Shown in pieces: positions 1 through 8,748 of a stretch of DNA of 64,000 nucleotides. Below the pieces are notes generated by a model. That model was not told the origin of the DNA and searched no databases. It saw only the letters and a list, made by a program, of their open reading frames with translations. The number at the start of each line of letters is the position of its first letter. Positions within the stretch are counted from its first letter, which is position 1. The DNA comes from Myxococcales bacterium (GTDB lineage: Bacteria; Myxococcota_A; Polyangia; Haliangiales; Haliangiaceae). The DNA is taken from positions 1 to 64,000 of the forward strand of contig JADJUF010000011.1 in assembly GCA_016717005.1 (NCBI GenBank), written 5' to 3'. Made by a program: the position numbers and the translations under genes.

Positions 1-480
1 CTCACAGTTGAGGTTGAGGAGGTTCAGGTCGTTTTCGACGGCGTCGTTGACGGGAAACGCATAGGCGGTCCCGTTGGCTTGGTAGCGAACGTAGTTCCGT
101 GGGTCGGGGCCTCGACCCTCGACGGGGTGAAGATACAGTCGTTGCCGGTCGACGGGCTGGTCGCCGCGGCTGGTGTCGCAATGGCGCGACAGGCCATGGG
201 CGCCGCCGCGCGTCTCCCCGCTGCAGGCGCCAACCAGATTGTCCCACGCGAGCTCCCCGGCCTTCCCCGCTTCACCGTCGCTCCGCGCCAGCCAATGATC
301 GATCTTCATGTCGGTCGTGGGCCGGATCTGCCGCTGGCAGTAGGCACAGAGGTCGTGTTGATCCCGGACGAGAGCCTCTCGAACCGGCTGCTTCCCTGTG
401 AAGCCACGCCAGTCGGCGCCAGGCGTCGCCGCGTGGGCTGCGAGCGCCTCGGGGCAGCGACCTTTCCGGTACCGGATCAC
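1..480 (-). CDS. ptuB: PtuB-like HNH endonuclease, 3' end beyond window
   Basis: Nuclease half of a Septu-type anti-phage pair; 160 residues are visible and the gene runs out of the window. The GTG start shares a GTGA overlap with the stop of the ATPase gene, so the two are translationally coupled. The N-terminus MIRYRKGRCPEAL is typical of the TIGR02646/PtuB-like HNH family. Cys45-x2-Cys48 (CAYC), KIDHWLARS (His62), Asn81 and a later Cys86 and His100-Cys101 fit an HNH/His-Me finger with zinc cysteines. In the known systems the PtuA ATPase forms a scaffold for PtuB, which cleaves DNA on phage infection. A retron could also own such a pair, but no reverse transcriptase is visible inside the window; the other side cannot be seen. 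Confidence 0.85.
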   Translation of the reverse strand, partial: MIRYRKGRCPEALAAHAATPGADWRGFTGKQPVREALVRDQHDLCAYCQRQIRPTTDMKIDHWLARSDGEAGKAGELAWDNLVGACSGETRGGAHGLSRHCDTSRGDQPVDRQRLYLHPVEGRGPDPRNYVRYQANGTAYAFPVNDAVENDLNLLNLNCE

Positions 481-1793
481 GACGCGACAGGTGCGACGTG
501 CTTGACGCCGCCTTCGGTGTCGAGGATCCACCGCGCGCGCACCATCGCGGCGTCATCCGGACCGAGCTGGGGTTTGAGGTCGTCGAACTTCCTGCGCGCG
601 CCTGCGTAGTCCTCGACGTCGAGCAGGTGGAAAAGTTCGTCGAGTTCGCGCGCGGTCGCTTCGGGGCGGGCCGGGACGCCGAACACGTCTTCCAGCAGCT
701 CGTTTGAGGCCCGGCCCTCGACGAACAGGTTGACGTCGACCAGCTGGTTGTTGTCGAACAGCCGAACCTGGCCGCGTTCGACCGTCGACACCACCTGCGG
801 CGAGTGAGTCGTGGCTATGAACTGCATCCGGGGGAACGCCCGCCGCAGGCTGGGGATGACCGAGCGCTGCCACTTCGGATGCAGGTGCAGCTCGATCTCG
901 TCGATGAGCACGATGCCGGCGGTCTCGCGGGCCGCGTCGACGCCGAACTGAGGGTTCAGGGTCGCCGCGCGTTGTGCGATGTCTGCGGCCATCGCGATCA
1001 TGTTGCGGTAGCCGTCGCTGAGCATCGAGAACGACTCGACAGCGCCGCTGCGTTCGATCCGGATCTCCTTTTGTTTCAGGTCGAGCCAGAACCGGGTGAC
1101 CCCATGGATGCAGTCGCACACGGCCCGCGTCACGGCAGCCATGCGAGGCTCGGCGAAGGTCGGGTCACGCTCCCGGGCTTCGAGTTCGATCAGCCGCTTA
1201 TCGTACATCCACAACGTGAGCAGCTGCTCGGACGTGGCCATCTCGAGGCAGTCCGTGTAGCCATCGAAGCGCGTATTGAGGCCGAGACGCTCCTCCGTGA
1301 TCTTCCGCTGGCGCCAGAGGCGACCGGTCCCGTAGCAGGTCAACAACGGCAGTGGGACCTCTTTCCCGTTCTGCACCAGTCCTTGTAGGAAGGACCCGAA
1401 CGAACGTACGGCGGCCTCGCTTCCCCACGCCGTCCGCTGGTCGCGCCCGGCACGTGACCGCTCCCATTGCAGCGGTGAATCGAAGATGTCCAGCTGGCGC
1501 GGGTAACGGCTCACGTCCGCGACAGCTCTGACCTTGACCGGCCATTGGGTTTGAAGGTCGGGTACTCCACCGACTTCATGGACGACTCGCCGGGCGTGCG
1601 CGATGTCTATGCTCTGGTCGGGGCTCTGATCGACCGCGGCGAAATACGATCCGAGCGCGACCTTGATGGCTTCCAGCACGCCAGATTTGCCCGCCCCGTT
1701 GCCGACGACCAGCAGCGTCACGTGCTCGTCGAACGTGACGTCGAGCTGCTCGAAGCCGCGGAAGTTCTCGACGTGCAGGGACTTCAACCACAT
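477..1793 (-). CDS. ptuA: PtuA-like AAA/ABC-type ATPase of a Septu pair
   Basis: 438-residue cytoplasmic P-loop ATPase of the OLD/RecF-like class. Walker A is GNGAGKS at residues 31-37 after the typical LHVENFRGFEQLDV start; a signature-like SDGYRNM sits near 265; Walker B is IVLIDEIELHLHP around 295; the switch histidine is in ATTHSPQV near 330. The tail FVEGRASNELLEDVFG is usual for ATPases paired with TIGR02646 HNH proteins. It precedes the HNH gene with a 4-nt overlap. A TAGAGT box (1806-1811 on the complement) lies 12 nt before the ATG. Codon use is less GC-extreme than in the flanking genes, in keeping with an acquired defence cassette. Identification as Septu rests on the pairing; other OLD-type ATPases look alike when seen alone. 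Confidence 0.85.
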   Translation of the reverse strand: MWLKSLHVENFRGFEQLDVTFDEHVTLLVVGNGAGKSGVLEAIKVALGSYFAAVDQSPDQSIDIAHARRVVHEVGGVPDLQTQWPVKVRAVADVSRYPRQLDIFDSPLQWERSRAGRDQRTAWGSEAAVRSFGSFLQGLVQNGKEVPLPLLTCYGTGRLWRQRKITEERLGLNTRFDGYTDCLEMATSEQLLTLWMYDKRLIELEARERDPTFAEPRMAAVTRAVCDCIHGVTRFWLDLKQKEIRIERSGAVESFSMLSDGYRNMIAMAADIAQRAATLNPQFGVDAARETAGIVLIDEIELHLHPKWQRSVIPSLRRAFPRMQFIATTHSPQVVSTVERGQVRLFDNNQLVDVNLFVEGRASNELLEDVFGVPARPEATARELDELFHLLDVEDYAGARRKFDDLKPQLGPDDAAMVRARWILDTEGGVKHVAPVAS

Positions 1794-1832
1794 GGCCGTA
1801 GGCTCACTCTAGCGCAGCCGCCCCGCGCCTGC

Positions 1833-2393
1833 CTACCGCGCCCACAGGATCGCGAGGTCGAGCTCGATGGCGTCGAAGGGCTCGGCGCGCACGCGGTCGG
1901 TGGCGCTCGCGGTCAGGACGATGCGGTAGGTGTCGCCGTCGAGGCGCAGCACCTCGAGGGTCTGGGCCAGGCCGTCGACGAACCAGACGTGGCCGACGCG
2001 GTTGCGCGCGTAGGCCGCGAGCTTGCGGGTGCGGTCGAGGCGCGCGGTCGACGGCGAGAGCACCTCGCACACCCAGTCCGCGGCGAGCGTGAAGTAGGGC
2101 AGGTCGATCGGCACCTCGGGCATGCGCTCACGGCGCCAGCCCGCGACGTCGGGCACCAGCACGTCCTTGCCGAGGTGGAGCTCGGGCTCGAACAGGATCA
2201 CCCAGCCGCCGGGGCCGCCGCGACCGCGCTTGAACGGCGGCCCCAGCTCCTCGGCGATCGCCGACGCCGCGAGCGCATGCACCGGGGCGGGGCGCGGCGA
2301 CACGAACAGCTCGCCGTCGACGATCTCGCCGACGACGTGCTCGGGCAGCGCCAGCACGTCGGCGTAGGTCGCCTCGGGCACCGTGCGCGACAT
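1833..2393 (-). CDS. Uma2 family (DUF820) PD-(D/E)XK-fold protein
   Basis: 186-residue protein of the Uma2/DUF820 family, predicted nuclease-fold proteins of unknown cellular role, abundant in cyanobacteria and myxobacteria. The expected residues are present: GEIVDGELF near the N-terminus, the central VLVPDVAGWR, then VCEVLSPST followed by RTRKLAAYAR (the D...ExK-like arrangement), and HVWFVDG. I chose the second in-frame ATG (2393) because a TACGAT box ends 7 nt before it, matching the leaderless pattern seen elsewhere; an ATG nine nt upstream would overlap that box. It may be cytoplasmic and has no signal peptide. Its place beside the Septu pair does not prove a defence role. Confidence 0.85.
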   Translation of the reverse strand: MSRTVPEATYADVLALPEHVVGEIVDGELFVSPRPAPVHALAASAIAEELGPPFKRGRGGPGGWVILFEPELHLGKDVLVPDVAGWRRERMPEVPIDLPYFTLAADWVCEVLSPSTARLDRTRKLAAYARNRVGHVWFVDGLAQTLEVLRLDGDTYRIVLTASATDRVRAEPFDAIELDLAILWAR

Positions 2394-2400
2394 CGGGTTC

Positions 2401-2406
2401 ATCGTA
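2401..2406 (-). promoter_or_regulatory. TACGAT -10 box, leaderless-type
   Basis: TACGAT on the complement ends 7 nt before the Uma2-family ATG. Same TA-N3-T and spacing as at many other genes in this window; no Shine-Dalgarno sequence is present. Confidence 0.45.
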
Positions 2407-2424
2407 GCACCTGGCCCGTCGCGC

Positions 2425-3618
2425 CTACTTCGACTTCCGGCCCTTGGCCGGCTTGGCCGGCTTGGCCGGCTTGGCCGCGCTGCCGCCCTTGGCGCCCTTG
2501 GGCGGCGCCGTCTCGAACCCGGGCCGGCTGAACGTCGGCGCCAGCCGGGCGCCGGTGTCGGGCGCGCGCCAGGCCTGGCCCCAGAAGCCGGTGGCCTTGG
2601 TCGCGGCCGGGTCGACGTACGGATCGGGCGCGGTCTCGGGGACGATCACGTCGACCATCGCCTCGGACCCGGGCAGCTCGAGGCCGGCGCGCTGCTCGGG
2701 GTGGGGCGCGACCCGCCCGTCGGCGCCGACCTTGAACATGAACGTGCGCACGACCGTCCCCTTGGCCCGCAGGTCGCAGCTCCAGGCGCCCGGGTGATCG
2801 CCGAGGAGGACCAGGTCGCCAGCGTGGTGCATGTCCTCGTAGCCACGATCCAGGTCGGCGGCGGTGCCCCACTGCAACGAGGTGGTCGACAGCACCAGGC
2901 GGCCGACCTGCGGGACGCGCTGGTTGTCCTTGGGGTCGCGCCAGTCGGCCGCCTCGACGGCGGTGTCGTAGACCGCCGACAGTCGACCGTCGACGACGCG
3001 CTCGCCGTCGACGGCGCAGCGCAGCCCGGTCAGCTCGGTGGTCTTGCCGTTGGCGTAGCTGGCCCAGGTGTAGATCTCGAACACCCGCCCGCGATGATCG
3101 TCGCCTTGGTACGCGATCGCGCTGCCCAGCAGATCGAGCGGGATGAGCTGGTACCTGGCGAAGTGCAGGCGCTTGCCGTTGCGCTCATACCAGGTCCAGA
3201 AGCGTCCGACCTCGAGCGCGTGGGTCGACAGCGGGATCACGGTGTCGTCGGCGTCGACCACGTAGGTGAGCTCGGCGGTGAGGTCGCCGAACGCGTCGAG
3301 CTCCTGCTCGCCGTCGCAGTGGAACGGCGCCTGGTCACCGCGGCCGTCGATCTTGCACTCGATCGTGGTGAGCGCCTTGCCGCCCGCGCGCCAGGTCAGG
3401 TTGATGCGGTCGTTCCGGGCGATCGTGCCGACGACCAGGCCGTCGGCCTTGACCCGGTAGCGGGCCGTGATGCCCTTGTCGTTCTCGGTCCGGGCCTCGG
3501 CCAGGCGGAACTTCAGCTCCGCGGGGTCGTTGACCACGCGTGGCTCGGCGTGCGCGAGGCCCGCGCCGGCGGCGAGGGCGGAGAGGATGACGGTCGGGAC
3601 GATGGTGGTACGCGGCAT
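2425..3618 (-). CDS. secreted hypothetical protein with AKP-rich tail
   Basis: 397 residues. A Sec signal peptide is clear (MPRTTIVPTVILSALAAG, AHA cleavage near residue 24). The mature part carries two similar beta-rich halves, with phrases such as GVTARYRVKADG-like and FMFKVGADGRVAPHPEQ, and ends in about 40 residues rich in Lys, Ala and Pro, with four AKP repeats. It has a Shine-Dalgarno-like tgagga 5 nt before the ATG, unlike the leaderless genes nearby. I do not recognise the family. The basic tail could bind the cell envelope or acidic polymers; that is a guess. It is divergent from the phosphatase gene. Confidence 0.75.
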   Translation of the reverse strand: MPRTTIVPTVILSALAAGAGLAHAEPRVVNDPAELKFRLAEARTENDKGITARYRVKADGLVVGTIARNDRINLTWRAGGKALTTIECKIDGRGDQAPFHCDGEQELDAFGDLTAELTYVVDADDTVIPLSTHALEVGRFWTWYERNGKRLHFARYQLIPLDLLGSAIAYQGDDHRGRVFEIYTWASYANGKTTELTGLRCAVDGERVVDGRLSAVYDTAVEAADWRDPKDNQRVPQVGRLVLSTTSLQWGTAADLDRGYEDMHHAGDLVLLGDHPGAWSCDLRAKGTVVRTFMFKVGADGRVAPHPEQRAGLELPGSEAMVDVIVPETAPDPYVDPAATKATGFWGQAWRAPDTGARLAPTFSRPGFETAPPKGAKGGSAAKPAKPAKPAKGRKSK

Positions 3619-3744
3619 GGTTCCTCAGGGGTTCGTGTCGGGGGGCGGTCCGCGACGGACCACCCGGAGCTCGGCCGCCGGGGGCTTGGGCCGGCGTCGC
3701 GCCTGCTATCGGCCGCGCGCGGCCGCGGTTGCGTCCGATCTCGA

Positions 3745-3750
3745 TATGCT
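3745..3750 (+). promoter_or_regulatory. TATGCT -10 box, leaderless-type
   Basis: TATGCT ends 8 nt before the ATG of the PhoD-like phosphatase gene; transcription would begin at or next to the start codon. No Shine-Dalgarno sequence. Confidence 0.5.
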
Positions 3751-3758
3751 CGCGGGCG

Positions 3759-5297
3759 ATGGCGAACCCCAGTCGTCGCGACCTCCTGCGCGGATCTGCG
3801 GCCGCGGTCGCGCTGGCCGCGTGCCGGCGCTCGCCCCAGGTGCAGGTGCCGCGGATCGTGCTGCCGCGCGGGGTCTCGGCCGGCGACGTCGACGGCGCGG
3901 CCGCGGTGGTGTGGGCCCAGAGCGATCGCCTCGCGGAGCTGCTGGTCGAGTGGGACACGAGCGAGCGCTTCGCCAACCCGCGGCGCGTGCGCGGCCCGCG
4001 GGTCGACCCCGCCGGCGACCTGGCCGGCGTCGTCGAGCTGACCGGCCTCCCGCCGGGGCAGACGATCGTCTACCGGGTGGTGTTCGAGGACGGCCGCGAC
4101 CGCAGCGCGCCGACGGTCGGCCGGTTCGTGACGCCGCCGGCGGCCGGCGCGACGTGGCGGTTCGCGTGGTCGGGCGACACCTGCGGCCAGGGCTACGGCC
4201 GCAACCCCGAGTTCGGCGGCCTGCGCATCTTCGAGGCGATCCGCGCGGCCGCGCCGCGGTTCTTCCTCAACTCCGGCGACCTGATCTACGGCGACAACCC
4301 GATCCCGCCGGAGATCGCGCTGCCCGGCGGGCGGCTCTGGCGCAACACCACCGACGAGATCCTGGCCCGGGTCGCCGAGTCGCTGGCCGACTTCCGCCAC
4401 CGCTTCGCCTACAACCTCGACGACCTACACCTGCGCGCGCTCCTGGCCGAGTGCGCGGTGGTCGCGCAGTGGGACGATCACGAGACCCACAACAACTGGT
4501 ACCCGGGCCAGGTCCTCGACGACGATCGCTACACCGAGCGCGACGCCTCGGTCCTGGCCGCGCGCGCGCGCCAGGCGCTGTTCGACTACACGCCGATCCG
4601 CCGCGGCCGGGCCGGCGCCGGCGCGCCGATCCAGCGGGTGCTGCGCTACGGCCCCGACGTCGATCTGGTCGTCGTCGATCTGCGCAGCTTCCGCACGCCC
4701 AACGACGCCAACGATCGCGCCGACGACGGCGCCGCGATGCTGGGCTCGGCCCAGGCCCGGTGGCTGGTCGACGCGCTCGCGACCTCGCGCGCCACCTGGA
4801 AGATCGTCGCCAGCGATCAGCCGCTGGGCGTGGTCATCCCCGACGGCGACGGCCCCAACCCCGACCAGGAGGGCTGGGGCCAGGGCGCGGGCCCGCCGCG
4901 GGGCCGCGAGCGCGAGCTAGCGTGGGTGCTGGGCGAGCTGCACCGGCGCGGCGTCGCCGACGTGGTGTGGCTGACCGCCGACGTCCACTACGCCGCGGCC
5001 CACCACTTCGATCCGGCCCGCGGCACCGCCGGCGCGTTCACGCCGTTCTGGGAGTTCATCGCCGGGCCGCTGCACGCCGGCACGTTCGGGCCCAACCCCC
5101 TCGATCCGACCTTCGGCCCCGAGGCGCGGTTCGTCTGGGCGCCGCCGGCGGGCACCGGCAACCTGGCGCCCTGGGACGGCCTCCAGAGCTTCGGCACCGT
5201 CGAGGTCGACGGCGGGTCGCGGGCGCTGACCGTCCGGCTCCACGGCCCCGGCGGCGAGGAGAAGTTCGCGGTGACGCTGCCCCCGACCCGGCGGTGA
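3759..5297 (+). CDS. phoD: PhoD-like alkaline phosphatase, Tat-exported
   Basis: 512-residue metallophosphoesterase of the PhoD family, which hydrolyses phosphomono- or diesters outside the cytoplasm with Fe/Ca at the active site. The N-terminus carries a twin-arginine motif (SRRDLLRG) and a hydrophobic stretch ending in AAC, so it is probably a Tat-exported lipoprotein. Metal-site motifs appear in order: WSGDTCGQGY, NSGDLIYGDN, AQWDDHETHNNW, VVVDLRSFRTPN, ASDQPLG and LTADVHYAA. An N-terminal fibronectin-like domain (LPRGVSAGDV...VWAQ) precedes the catalytic domain as in Bacillus PhoD. The ATG at 3759 is chosen because the Tat motif follows at once and a -10 box sits 8 nt upstream. No phosphate-regulon box was recognised. 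Confidence 0.9.
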   Translation: MANPSRRDLLRGSAAAVALAACRRSPQVQVPRIVLPRGVSAGDVDGAAAVVWAQSDRLAELLVEWDTSERFANPRRVRGPRVDPAGDLAGVVELTGLPPGQTIVYRVVFEDGRDRSAPTVGRFVTPPAAGATWRFAWSGDTCGQGYGRNPEFGGLRIFEAIRAAAPRFFLNSGDLIYGDNPIPPEIALPGGRLWRNTTDEILARVAESLADFRHRFAYNLDDLHLRALLAECAVVAQWDDHETHNNWYPGQVLDDDRYTERDASVLAARARQALFDYTPIRRGRAGAGAPIQRVLRYGPDVDLVVVDLRSFRTPNDANDRADDGAAMLGSAQARWLVDALATSRATWKIVASDQPLGVVIPDGDGPNPDQEGWGQGAGPPRGRERELAWVLGELHRRGVADVVWLTADVHYAAAHHFDPARGTAGAFTPFWEFIAGPLHAGTFGPNPLDPTFGPEARFVWAPPAGTGNLAPWDGLQSFGTVEVDGGSRALTVRLHGPGGEEKFAVTLPPTRR

Positions 5298-5354
5298 CTT
5301 TGATCGGAAACCCCCTTGCGAGACGGGCCCCGACCGTCTAGTTTGCGCCCCGTT

Positions 5355-5426
5355 GGCGGGGTAGCTCAGGGGTAGAGCAGGGGTCTCATAAGCCCTTGGT
5401 CGGCAGTTCAAATCTGCCCCCCGCCA
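5355..5426 (+). tRNA. tRNA-Met (CAT)
   Basis: Folds as a full cloverleaf: 7-bp acceptor stem GGCGGGG/CCCCGCC, D arm GCTC/GAGC, anticodon loop CTCATAA with anticodon CAT at 5387-5389, T arm GGCAG/CTGCC around TTCAAAT. Position 1 pairs with 72 (G-C), so this is an elongator Met (or an Ile2 tRNA needing lysidine), not the initiator. CCA is not encoded. Confidence 0.92.
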
Positions 5427-5504
5427 CTACGGCCGGTCCCGGCCTGCGCGCGCCACCGGCGCGAGGTGAACGCGCGCGATCCGGATGCTAACGTCCGTTC
5501 CCAC

Positions 5505-5575
5505 TCGGGGATCGTCTAATGGCAGGACAGCAGCCTTTGGAGCTGCTTATCAAGGTTCGAATCCTTGTCCCCGAA
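5505..5575 (+). tRNA. tRNA-Gln (TTG)
   Basis: Cloverleaf with acceptor stem TCGGGGA/TCCCCGA, anticodon loop CTTTGGA (anticodon TTG), T arm CAAGG/CCTTG around TTCGAAT, discriminator A. CCA is not encoded. It lies 78 nt after tRNA-Met, so the two may be co-transcribed. Confidence 0.93.
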
Positions 5576-5643
5576 CTGCCCGCGGCCCTGGCGCGCTTCG
5601 TGATCGCGGCCGCATCCTGGTACAGTGCGCTCCGGCGACGCCC

Positions 5644-6018
5644 ATGAAACTCGACAAGACCTGCGCCCTGTTCTTCGGAACCAAGATCGACTCCAAGACC
5701 CGTGAGGCGCTGGCCCAGGCCAAGCCCGGCGACAAGAAGTACTTCGACGGCACATCCGAAGAGTTCTTGCGGATCATCGACACCGGCGAGGAGAAGTGGA
5801 TCGGCAAGGTCGTCAAGGCCGGGCCGGTGGTGACCGAGGTCGACGACATCCAGCGCAACATCGTGTCGATCATGCGGCGCGTGGCGCCGGGCGCCCGGGT
5901 GGCGCCATCGGGCATCCGGATCTTCGTGCTCCAGGGCGCGACGGTGGGCGCGGCGATCATCGACGACGAGGGCGAGGACGTCGATCCGGCGTCGTCGGGC
6001 CCCTACATCACGTTATAG
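5644..6018 (+). CDS. conserved-looking hypothetical protein, 124 aa
   Basis: 124-residue soluble protein starting MKLDKTCALFFGTKIDS and ending SGPYITL. It has a balanced composition with alternating helices and strands (KKYFDGTSEEFLRIIDTG, IRIFVLQGATVGAAIID), which suggests a real small globular domain, but I recognise no family. A TACAGT box (5621-5626) lies 17 nt before the ATG, which is longer than the leaderless spacing in this window. It sits directly after the tRNA pair and before a strong pair of hairpins. Codon usage is ordinary for the region. Confidence 0.7.
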   Translation: MKLDKTCALFFGTKIDSKTREALAQAKPGDKKYFDGTSEEFLRIIDTGEEKWIGKVVKAGPVVTEVDDIQRNIVSIMRRVAPGARVAPSGIRIFVLQGATVGAAIIDDEGEDVDPASSGPYITL

Positions 6019-6021
6019 GCT

Positions 6022-6063
6022 GGGAGGAGCTTTCGAAAGCTCCTCCCCCGGCATGCGCCGGGG
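6022..6063. terminator. two consecutive hairpins after the 124-aa gene
   Basis: 6022-6047 is a perfect 26-nt palindrome centred on TTTCGAAA with arms GGGAGGAGC/GCTCCTCCC. It overlaps a second hairpin, CCCCGGC-ATGC-GCCGGGG (6046-6063). The position just after a stop codon and between convergent genes suits a bidirectional terminator, but there is no T run; an intergenic repeat element is the alternative. Confidence 0.45.
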
Positions 6064-6099
6064 CCCCCTCCTGAAACGTCCGGAGCGTGCTGCGCGGGG

Positions 6100-6160
6100 G
6101 CGGGGAGACCACGGGAGCGGGAGCGGGGGGGCGGGGAGACCACGGGAGCGGGAGCGGGGG
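6100..6160. repeat. 31/30-bp tandem repeat, two copies
   Basis: Unit begins gcggggagaccacgggagcg and is followed at once by a second copy one G shorter; a partial third piece (gaccacgt) follows. It is G-rich on the plus strand and lies in the 279-nt space between two convergent genes, where no coding sequence is evident. Confidence 0.8.
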
Positions 6161-6297
6161 GACCACGTGAAGCGCCCAGCGCGGCGGAGACCACGTAGCA
6201 CTGCGGACGGTGCGCGCGGGTGCGGCGCGCGGGGCGGGGAGCCTCCGGAGCGTGTGCGCGAGCGCGGCGGGCGCATGGGCCCGTCGGGGGAGGCCGG

Positions 6298-7209
<912 letters not shown>

Positions 7210-7217
7210 CGCGGGGT

Positions 7218-7225
7218 TGTACAAT
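7218..7225. promoter_or_regulatory. palindromic TTGTACAA, possible shared -10 for divergent genes
   Basis: Only 29 nt separate the two divergent start codons. TTGTACAA in the middle reads TACAAT towards the CobW gene (13 nt before its ATG) and TACAAC towards the Ppx gene (8 nt before its ATG). One box may therefore serve both directions. Confidence 0.4.
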
Positions 7226-7238
7226 GACCCCGCGATCC

Positions 7239-8227
7239 ATGCGCGTCCCTCTGGTAGTGCTCACGGGCTTCCTCGGCGCCGGCAAGACCACGCTGGTCAA
7301 CCGGGTGATCGCCGCGCGCGCGGCCGCGGGCGGCGGCGCCGGCAAGCTGGCGATCATCGTCAACGAGCTGGGCGCGATCGGCATCGACGCCGATCTGCTG
7401 CCGCGCGGCGCCGCGCGCCAGGTCGAGCTGCCGGGCGGCTGCGTCTGCTGCGTGCTGGCCGACGATCTCGATCGCACGATCCTCGAGATCCTCGACGGCA
7501 ACCCCGAGGTCGACACGCTCTTGCTCGAGACCACCGGCGTGGCCGAGCCGGTGCCGATCGTCTGGACCCTCGAGCGGGCGCCGCTCGACGCCCGGGTCCG
7601 GGTCGCGGCGATCGTGACCGTCGTCGATCCGCTGTCGTGGCCGGCGGCGCGGGCGGCCTCGGCCACCGCCGAGATCCAGGTCGAGAGCGCCGACGTGGTG
7701 ATCCTGTCCAAGCTCGACGCCGCCGCGCCGGCCGAGCTCGCCGTGGCCGAGGCGGCGGTGACGGCGCTGGCCCCGCACGCGCCGATCCTGGCGCTGCCGA
7801 CCGCCGAGGCCGCGGCGTGGCTCCTGGCGACCTTGGCGGATCCGCCCGATCGGGCCGATCGGGCCGGCGCCCACGCCACGACGACCACGCGCACCACGCG
7901 CACGGTCCGGGCCACGACGTCGGCAGCGCCGCGCTGGCGATCGATCCCGCGGTCGAGGTCGATCTCGAGGCGTTCGAGGAGGCCGTGGCCGAGCTCCCGA
8001 CCGCGTACTTCCGCGTCAAGGCGATCGTCTTCGGGCGCGACCTCCGGCGCGGGGACGCGGCGCCGGGCTGGGCGGTGGTCCATCGGGTCGGCGGGCGGGT
8101 GTCGAGCGAGCCGATCGCCGCTCCCGCCGGCGGCGCGCGCATCGTCGGGCTCGGGCGTGAGGTGGCCGAGGCGCCCCTGGCCGCGTGCGTGGCGGCGGCC
8201 GTGGTACGGTCACCGCGGGGCTCGTGA
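7239..8227 (+). CDS. CobW/COG0523 family GTPase, 1-nt frameshift
   Basis: G3E GTPase of the CobW/YjiA metallochaperone family; reconstructed length about 329 residues. GFLGAGKTTLVNR (Walker A), the metal-binding VELPGGCVCCVLADDL (CxCC), LLLETTGVAEPVPI and SKLD are in the first frame. A histidine-rich linker (HDDHAHHAHGPGHD) and the C-terminal domain (TAYFRVKAIVF) are in another frame, so one base is missing near 7870-7880. The start at 7239 puts TACAAT 13 nt upstream; an ATG at 7224 would overlap that box. Its TGA overlaps the ATG of the FHA gene (TGATG). Target metal unknown; such proteins load zinc, cobalt or iron. The shift may be a sequencing error. Confidence 0.8.
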
Positions 8228-8748
8228 TGACGCTCGACGAACGGCCACAGGCGACGACGTTGCACGAGCTCCTGCTCGAGGTGCGCGGCGGTTACGTGCT
8301 GCACCGGCCGATCCTCGTCGACGTGACCCCGGCCGACCCCAACGGCCCCGACACCACGATCGACCGGACCCTGACGATGCAGCTGCCGGCCAGCGGCGAG
8401 CCGACGCTGGCCGCCGAGCTGGCCGGGTGCCGGTTCGTGCTGATCGGCCCCAACACGCTCCACGCCGCCGCCGAGCCGCCGATCACGATCGGGCGCTCGC
8501 GCCGGTGCGGCGTGCGCGTCGACAACGAGTCGGTCAGCAAGGTCCACGGGGCCTTCGGCTTCGACGAGGCCCGCGGCTACGTCGTCGTCGACGAGCACTC
8601 GCGCAACGGCACCCGCGTCAACGGTCAGCCGCTGGCGCCGGGGACCGCGACCTCGGTCTACGCCGGCGCGCAGGTCAGCTTCGGCGACGCGACGTTCGTG
8701 TTCATCGATCCTCCGACCTTGCGCAAGCTGGCGCGCCTGGCGACATGA
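8227..8748 (+). CDS. FHA-domain protein
   Basis: 173-residue cytoplasmic protein with a C-terminal forkhead-associated domain (about residues 85-160) that binds phosphothreonine peptides. Core motifs are present: ITIGRSRRCGVRV, then VSKVHGAF and the DEHSRNGTRVNG turn with the conserved S/N-G. The first 80 residues have no family I know. No kinase is encoded next to it. Its ATG overlaps the stop of CobW by one base and its stop overlaps the next ATG (ATGA), so the three genes form a coupled unit. Confidence 0.88.
   Translation: MTLDERPQATTLHELLLEVRGGYVLHRPILVDVTPADPNGPDTTIDRTLTMQLPASGEPTLAAELAGCRFVLIGPNTLHAAAEPPITIGRSRRCGVRVDNESVSKVHGAFGFDEARGYVVVDEHSRNGTRVNGQPLAPGTATSVYAGAQVSFGDATFVFIDPPTLRKLARLAT

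Noticed and set aside
1545..2531. 328-residue plus-strand frame opposite PtuA and Uma2 genes
   Set aside because: Antisense shadow; both minus-strand genes carry family motifs and proper starts.
3745..3758. Shine-Dalgarno site for the PhoD-like gene
   Set aside because: Only cgcgggcg lies before the ATG; no anti-16S match, so a leaderless start was preferred.
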